From: Blautia sp.
Lineage (GTDB): Bacteria; Bacillota; Clostridia; Lachnospirales; Lachnospiraceae
NCBI GenBank assembly: GCA_017475035.1
Contig: JAFVGK010000163.1
Location: forward strand, 1 to 64,000
Length of the DNA stretch: 64,000 nt
Direction: 5' to 3'
Below the pieces are notes generated by a model. It searched no databases. It had not been told where the DNA came from and saw nothing but the letters and a program-made list of their open reading frames with translations. Made by a program: the position numbers and the translations under genes. Shown here piece by piece: positions 59,743-64,000 of the stretch (the first letter of the stretch is position 1; every line of letters begins with the position of its first letter).

Positions 59743-59910
59743 TATTGTACATCAATTCAAAGATATTCATTCGAATATTTGACTCCACAATTAAATGAAA
59801 CTTAATATGGCAAAATAAGACAAAAAGTACTAAAAAACGACAAATTCCGCCAAAAAGTGTTGTTCTGTATGGCCTGGTGGATATTATTCTGCCTTTTTGA
59901 CTTTTTTTAT

Positions 59911-60198
59911 GGGAGATTGATTCCGTTTTCAGCATGGGAGGCGTCGGAACGATAAAATCATTGCCCCAAAAAAGAGTCAGCGTACAAAACCTCGTTTTGG
60001 GAGATATATTTTGCCCACAACTGTGTTTTTTGCAGGAATGGCTGCGATATTAGTCATTCGAGATCGTTGAGTCAGCGTCCAAAGCTCCGTATGGGAGGAG
60101 ACATGTTTTGCCCACAGCTGCGTTTTCTGCAGGCGTGGCTGCAAAATAGTCATCCGTGGGCATTGAATCAGCGTAAAAAACTTCGTTTTGGAAGGAGG
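59911..60198 (+). repeat. Three tandem leader repeats before the TasA-like operon
   Basis: Copies lie at 59911-60003 (diverged), 60000-60100 and 60095-60198. The second and third share the stem variant CCCACAACTG/CAGG and CCCACAGCTGC/GCAGGCGTGG within TTTTG/CAAAA. Each ends with GGGAG or GGAGG that starts the next copy. The last ends AAGGAGGTGATTCC, a full match to the anti-Shine-Dalgarno, but the first long gene starts only at 60250, about 50 bases on. Confidence 0.88.
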
Positions 60199-60249
60199 TG
60201 ATTCCCTTGGGTATGGTGATAGACAGATCATGAAACGAGAGGTGAAGAG

Positions 60250-60777
60250 ATGAAAAGAAAAATGAGAATATTTCGGATGGCTGCAGGTGTCGTGATGATA
60301 TGCTTTTGTTTTTCGAATGTACAGGCATATCTGACGGATGATGATGGGAAGGATAATGTTTTGCTGGCGACGGAGAATCAGGTGACGGTTCTGGAGGAAT
60401 TTGATCCGCCTTCACAGATTGTTCCGGGGACAAGTTTCACAAAAAAGCCTGTGGTGAGAAACGATAGCCGGGAAGACTGTTATGTGCGGGTACGGATAAC
60501 TTTTTCGGAGGAAAAGGCGCGGGAAGTCTGCGAACCATTGCAGACAGATCCTTTCTGGATTCTGCGTGAAGACGGTTTTTGGTATTATAAAGAGCCTCTT
60601 CGCTATCAGGAGTGTACTACGCCTGTTTTTTCTGAAGTGAAATTTCGAGAAGATATTTCAAAAGATGAAATCGATGCAGTACTTCCCTTTGAGCTTTCCG
60701 TTTACGTGGAAAGTGTTTCTTGTCTTGGAAAAACCGAGAGTGAAGCGTGGCTGGTAACAGAAGGGAGAGGGGGTTGA
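60250..60777 (+). CDS. Exported protein 1 of the TasA/SipW-type cluster
   Basis: The 175-residue protein has an N-terminal export signal (~7-27, ending FSNVQAYLTDDD, a SipW-type processing pattern) and a beta-rich domain with FVxN-type motifs (PGTSFTKKPVVRNDSREDCY, VRVRITFSEEKA). It resembles the TasA/camelysin superfamily of fibre or matrix subunits. The ATG follows GAGGTGAAGAG. The stop overlaps the next gene by one base. Confidence 0.72.
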   Translation: MKRKMRIFRMAAGVVMICFCFSNVQAYLTDDDGKDNVLLATENQVTVLEEFDPPSQIVPGTSFTKKPVVRNDSREDCYVRVRITFSEEKAREVCEPLQTDPFWILREDGFWYYKEPLRYQECTTPVFSEVKFREDISKDEIDAVLPFELSVYVESVSCLGKTESEAWLVTEGRGG

Positions 60778-61508
60778 TGAGGGATCAAAGGGATATATGG
60801 AAAAAGCTGTCGGAAGGGGAACGGCATTTGTCTGTCCTGTTTGTTGTGTGCAGTCTGTGTTCTGCCCTGCTGTTTACCGTAAAGCCGGTGCAGGCGTATA
60901 TGCAGGAGGAAACCTGCAGTGTGAATCATTTCAGTTTTGCCCACATCAGGACGCTTTCAGCGGAATTGACAGAACCCGCCTGGAGGACGGAGGCAGGACA
61001 GTATTTTCTTCCGGGACAGGAGACCGCAAAGGATCCACAGATAAAAAACACGTCGACAGATGGCACGGATGAGCTGGTTGCCTTGCGTGTGACTTTTGTT
61101 TATCAGGATACCTGCCCGGATGAAGAAAAAAGAGGGAAACCGCTTACGGATGATGATATGCATATGCTATCCGGGATTCTGGACATTGATTTTGAAGCGG
61201 ATCAGAGCGGGATTGTACATTGGAACCGTTTTGCGGGGGAGAGAGCAGACGGGAATACACAGCACTTTTATTATGGTCCGGTTCTGAGAGGAAGTCCGGG
61301 CGGTGATGGGGAATCAACCATTCCATTGTTCACGAAGGTTCGTTTTCTGGGAGAAACAGGAAATGCGGAGTACGATTATCTGCGGGAATTGGGAGGATTC
61401 AGAATCCTGATTGACGGCTGTGTATGTGAATGTATTCTGGGAGATACTTTGTACGGACTTGATTCTCCGACATCAGCTTATGAAGCGGGAAGATTTGTTT
61501 TTCCGTAG
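60777..61508 (+). CDS. Exported protein 2 of the TasA/SipW-type cluster
   Basis: The 243-residue protein has a hydrophobic segment at ~19-38 ending PVQAYMQEE, the same AY processing pattern as its neighbour, followed by beta-strands with KDPQIKNTSTDGTDELVALR and FYYGPVLRGSPGG. It is likely another matrix or pilus-like subunit. The ATG at 60777 overlaps the previous TGA after AGGGAGAGGGGG. An in-frame upstream start is inside the previous gene. Confidence 0.7.
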   Translation: MRDQRDIWKKLSEGERHLSVLFVVCSLCSALLFTVKPVQAYMQEETCSVNHFSFAHIRTLSAELTEPAWRTEAGQYFLPGQETAKDPQIKNTSTDGTDELVALRVTFVYQDTCPDEEKRGKPLTDDDMHMLSGILDIDFEADQSGIVHWNRFAGERADGNTQHFYYGPVLRGSPGGDGESTIPLFTKVRFLGETGNAEYDYLRELGGFRILIDGCVCECILGDTLYGLDSPTSAYEAGRFVFP

Positions 61509-61516
61509 GAAAAGAA

Positions 61517-61690
61517 ATGGAGAAATGGGGGTCTGAAAAGAAAAAAGGTAACGAGAATGTACAAGAGTCCAGGCTGAAGGGGGCAGGACGATTGGATTTT
61601 TCTCATATGCGAAGTGTGCATGGCGAATCCGGGCTGAAAGAGCCGGATGAGGTTCATGCAGCTCTGGTTAGAAAGGATTATGAAAAATGA
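61517..61690 (+). CDS. Possible small 57-residue protein between the exported-protein genes
   Basis: A short frame, ATG at 61517, fills the gap between the second and third cluster genes and ends in a TGA that overlaps the next ATG (ATGA). The product is hydrophilic and charged (MEKWGSEKKKGNENVQESRL at the start, VHAALVRKDYEK at the end), without signal or membrane segment. AGGAAAAGAA is a weak ribosome-binding site. The tight coupling is the main support; the function is unknown. Confidence 0.4.
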   Translation: MEKWGSEKKKGNENVQESRLKGAGRLDFSHMRSVHGESGLKEPDEVHAALVRKDYEK

Positions 61691-62424
61691 AAAAGAGAAT
61701 GATACTTCTTACATCGTTACTGGTACTTACCGCATTTATTACCGGACAGACCATTGCTTACTTTACTGCTTCCGATGATGTGACGAATACCTTTACGGTC
61801 GGAGATCTGGATATACAAGAGGCAGAGTCGGACTGGAATGATGAAACGGATGGGAAAAACCTTTATCCGGGTTCTACGAAGTATAAGAATCCTACCGTGA
61901 AGAATGTAACGAACAAGGGTAATACCGACCAGCCGGGTTATGTCCGAATGATTCTGGAAGCGCAGGATCATAACGGAAATCCCATTACGGATGCGGAAAC
62001 ACTGGCTTTGATCTGGGAGACGATCCGCTATGATAAGACCTACAATGGTACATTTAAAGATAAGGCTACGACAGCATCCCTTGTGGAGGATCATGTGCCC
62101 GGATATAGCCTGGAGGCGTTAAAGGGATATGATATGACCAATGAAACGGAATTTGTCGAAGAGCCGGCGTACGTTTCGGGAAATAAAAGGGTTTTTGTCT
62201 ATAAAGCAAACAGCGGAAAGCTTGAGGTGGGTAAGGAAGCGACGTTATTTACGACAGTCGTAATACCTACGGATTGGAATCAGGAGCAGATCAGGAAGTT
62301 AGGAGATTACACGCTTGTGATCACGACGCAGGCGATTCAGGCTAAAGGCTTCAGCAGTCAGGCGGCTGCTTTCGCGGCTTTGGATAAAGAGATTGCGGAT
62401 GGAACCATGCAGTCAAACGGTTAA
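61687..62424 (+). CDS. TasA/camelysin-like exported matrix protein
   Basis: The 245-residue protein is the clearest member of the cluster: MKKRMILLTSLLVLTAFITG and TIAYFTASDDVTNTFTVGDL form the SipW-type signal and the conserved start of TasA/CalY proteins. The rest is beta-rich (YPGSTKYKNPTVKNVTNKGN, PGYVRMILEAQDH, LFTTVVIPTDWNQEQI). TasA forms amyloid-like matrix fibres in Bacillus. A fibre role here is inferred from family and operon. Confidence 0.85.
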   Translation: MKKRMILLTSLLVLTAFITGQTIAYFTASDDVTNTFTVGDLDIQEAESDWNDETDGKNLYPGSTKYKNPTVKNVTNKGNTDQPGYVRMILEAQDHNGNPITDAETLALIWETIRYDKTYNGTFKDKATTASLVEDHVPGYSLEALKGYDMTNETEFVEEPAYVSGNKRVFVYKANSGKLEVGKEATLFTTVVIPTDWNQEQIRKLGDYTLVITTQAIQAKGFSSQAAAFAALDKEIADGTMQSNG

Positions 62425-62448
62425 TAAACGAGAAAGGCACATAGACGA

Positions 62449-63936
62449 ATGAAGAGGAAGAAATGCATAGGCATGACTGCGCACCCCATCGTGATGTGTC
62501 TGGTGATTTTGACAGGAGGATTCCTTTTTTACCTGACAGTGGCTGCTGCCATGCGCGCGGAGGGGATCGCAAAGAACAGTTTATCCATGGCTCAACTGGA
62601 AACCAGGATCGTAGAGGATTATCGTGTTCCCCCTCATCTGATGCCCGGTACCCGTGTGAAAAAAGTTGTTCATGTTAAAAATACAGGGAATGTGGACGCA
62701 ATCGTTCGTGTGCGGGTAGAGAAAGCCTTGGGAATTCTCGACGGGGATGGTTCTTTTCTGCCTCAGGATGAGCTGAACCCTGATTGGATTGAGATTGATT
62801 ATGATGATTCTGGTACCTGGGTTTTGCTGGAAGACGGTTATTTTTATTATACGAAAGTACTGCAGGCCGGAAAAATGAGTGAAAAGCCTTTGATAAAGTC
62901 TTTCTCCCTTTCTACGGAGGCGAAAAATCCCTGCAAAGGGAAGGAAGGTCGCATTGATGTGCATATGGAAAGTGTTCAGGCGGAAGCAGATGCCGTTTCC
63001 CTGTGGGGACGAACCAAAGAAGAACTTGGGATTTTGTATGAAGCGGCGATAGAAGAAGCAGCGACGGATGTGGAATTTGCATCCTTTGAAGAGGGATTTT
63101 TGTTTCATCCGGTAAGCACGGATCTTTTTTCCTCTTTTCAATCCCTCTGTCCCGGATCAGAACGTACGCAGCTGATCCGGGTGAAAAATCAATCCGGAGA
63201 AAAGATCCGTATTTCCCTTCATGCGGCACCTGCGGTTCAGGAAACAAAGCCTGAGGATATTCCTCTTGTCGAAGAGGTGCTCCGAAAATATGCCAGGATA
63301 AAGGTAACACTTCAGAATGCAGATCAGGATACGGTATATGAAGGCGCGGCGGACGGCAATCCGTTACATGAGCGTCCAGAGGAAGCTTCTTTGGGAACCC
63401 CGGTTTCTCTTGGCGAATATCTTCCGGGAGAGGAAAAAAACATAAAGGTATTTCTGGATGTGTCTCCTGAGATGGATAACAGGTATATGTCACTGCTGGC
63501 CAAGGTGGACTGGATTTTTGAAGCAGCCGGACAAAGTCCGACGATTACACCTACCCGGATACCTGTGCAGACTGTTACGGTAACACCCACGCCTGGACCT
63601 GCGCAAAGTCCGACAGTGTCACCCACCCGGGTGCCTCCGACGCCAACCATAAGGCCGCAGAAAACGCCGACACCTTATCCCGGCAGGAATACGGCCGCAA
63701 CGGCGACCCCGCTGCCATGGAGGACGCCGACCCCGCAAGGCAGGGTTACGGTGCCGACTGATTATACCACAGTGCAGAATCCGGCTGTGACACACACGCC
63801 TGCTTCAACAGTAAGGAGAGATGTTTATCCGGATACCGCGGATCATTCAGATGTCAGTCTTTATGCCTTGATTCTTTGCCTTTCTTTCACAGCCGCCATG
63901 CTGGCAGGTCTCCGAAAAAAGAGGAGGGAAGGATGA
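62449..63936 (+). CDS. Large surface protein of the cluster with Pro/Thr-rich stalk and C-terminal anchor
   Basis: The 495-residue protein has an N-terminal membrane signal (~13-33), two related beta-rich units (VPPHLMPGTRVKKVVHVKNT at ~60 and LCPGSERTQLIRVKNQSGEK at ~232), a Pro/Thr stalk (~365-450, repeats of TPTP, SPTV and RTPTP type) and a C-terminal hydrophobic segment with a KKRR tail. The sequence before that segment, YPDTAD, could be a variant sorting motif in place of LPxTG. The likely role is to hold the fibre proteins at the cell surface. The gene after it overlaps by four bases. Confidence 0.78.
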   Translation: MKRKKCIGMTAHPIVMCLVILTGGFLFYLTVAAAMRAEGIAKNSLSMAQLETRIVEDYRVPPHLMPGTRVKKVVHVKNTGNVDAIVRVRVEKALGILDGDGSFLPQDELNPDWIEIDYDDSGTWVLLEDGYFYYTKVLQAGKMSEKPLIKSFSLSTEAKNPCKGKEGRIDVHMESVQAEADAVSLWGRTKEELGILYEAAIEEAATDVEFASFEEGFLFHPVSTDLFSSFQSLCPGSERTQLIRVKNQSGEKIRISLHAAPAVQETKPEDIPLVEEVLRKYARIKVTLQNADQDTVYEGAADGNPLHERPEEASLGTPVSLGEYLPGEEKNIKVFLDVSPEMDNRYMSLLAKVDWIFEAAGQSPTITPTRIPVQTVTVTPTPGPAQSPTVSPTRVPPTPTIRPQKTPTPYPGRNTAATATPLPWRTPTPQGRVTVPTDYTTVQNPAVTHTPASTVRRDVYPDTADHSDVSLYALILCLSFTAAMLAGLRKKRREG

Positions 63937-64000
63937 AAAGACTGTTGTATTGTATGAGTGAAATCCTGTCATTCCTTTATCTGTTGTTTTCGCTAACGGT
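63933..64000 (+). CDS. Start of a further gene, cut by the window edge; possible SipW-like signal peptidase
   Basis: The ATG at 63933 overlaps the previous TGA and follows GAGGAGGGAAGG. Only 22 residues are visible (MKRLLYCMSEILSFLYLLFS then LT), a basic start followed by a hydrophobic helix. This matches the beginning of SipW-type signal peptidases, which are expected in such an operon, but the visible part cannot prove it. Confidence 0.45.
   Translation, partial: MKRLLYCMSEILSFLYLLFSLT

Noticed and set aside
59911-60198. T-box or known riboswitch in the long leader
   Set aside because: No T-box sequence or conserved riboswitch core was visible; the leader consists of tandem copies of the repeat.
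1-64000. CRISPR array
   Set aside because: The repeats are dispersed or in short tandem without regular spacers of 30-40 bases, and no cas gene is present.

Overview
The window looks like a stretch of chromosome from an anaerobic Bacillota, most likely a Lachnospiraceae-like Clostridia. The reasons are Gram-positive style Shine-Dalgarno sequences, CUT1 sugar ABC transporters with YesM/YesN-type regulators, a radC-mreBCD-pbp2-rodA block, a ylmE-sepF-ylmH block, a SipW/TasA-type signal-peptide cluster, and oxygen-independent features such as an exported CbiK-like chelatase and an Fe-S aldo/keto reductase. The genus is not resolved from sequence alone.

Layout. (1) 0.9-12.9 kb: a polysaccharide-utilisation locus for a uronic-acid-containing glycan: binding protein, two permeases, GH88 unsaturated glucuronyl hydrolase, a DUF2264-like protein, sensor kinase and AraC-type response regulator, and a heparinase II/III-like lyase. 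(2) 12.9-15.9 kb, minus strand: an HD/TGS (p)ppGpp-hydrolase-like protein and an XRE-like regulator. (3) 16.9-27.4 kb: Fe-S aldo/keto reductase, an ECF transporter (S, fused A-A, T), a degenerate sigma-like protein, a FecCD/FecE-type importer, an exported CbiK-like chelatase, an exported two-domain protein and a hydrolase. This is probably a tetrapyrrole or metal acquisition region. (4) 27.6-48.3 kb: housekeeping genes, including an FAD oxidoreductase, radC, divergent mreB, mreCD, pbp2, rodA, a D,D-carboxypeptidase, ylmE, sepF, ylmH, aroB, lspA and a rluD-type synthase. (5) 48.5-50.5 kb: XerS-like recombinase, ACT protein, tRNA-Ala(GGC). (6) 50.8-58.0 kb: a LacI-controlled alpha-galactoside module with a paired operator. 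(7) 58.2-64.0 kb: an Ig-like secreted protein and an operon of TasA/camelysin-like exported proteins that ends in a truncated gene, probably a signal peptidase.

The most unusual feature is the density of short structured repeats. At least four families recur: a ~95-bp element that ends in a Shine-Dalgarno sequence and sits directly in front of many unrelated genes (two copies lie inside coding sequence in the same reading frame); a ~145-230-bp MITE-like nested palindrome with CTCGGCT/AGCCGAG ends; a GATTCAGG palindromic element, two nearly identical copies of which flank the first 16 kb in inverted orientation; and a ~95-bp element present at 2.3 and 50.2 kb. The first family is the best candidate for something undescribed.
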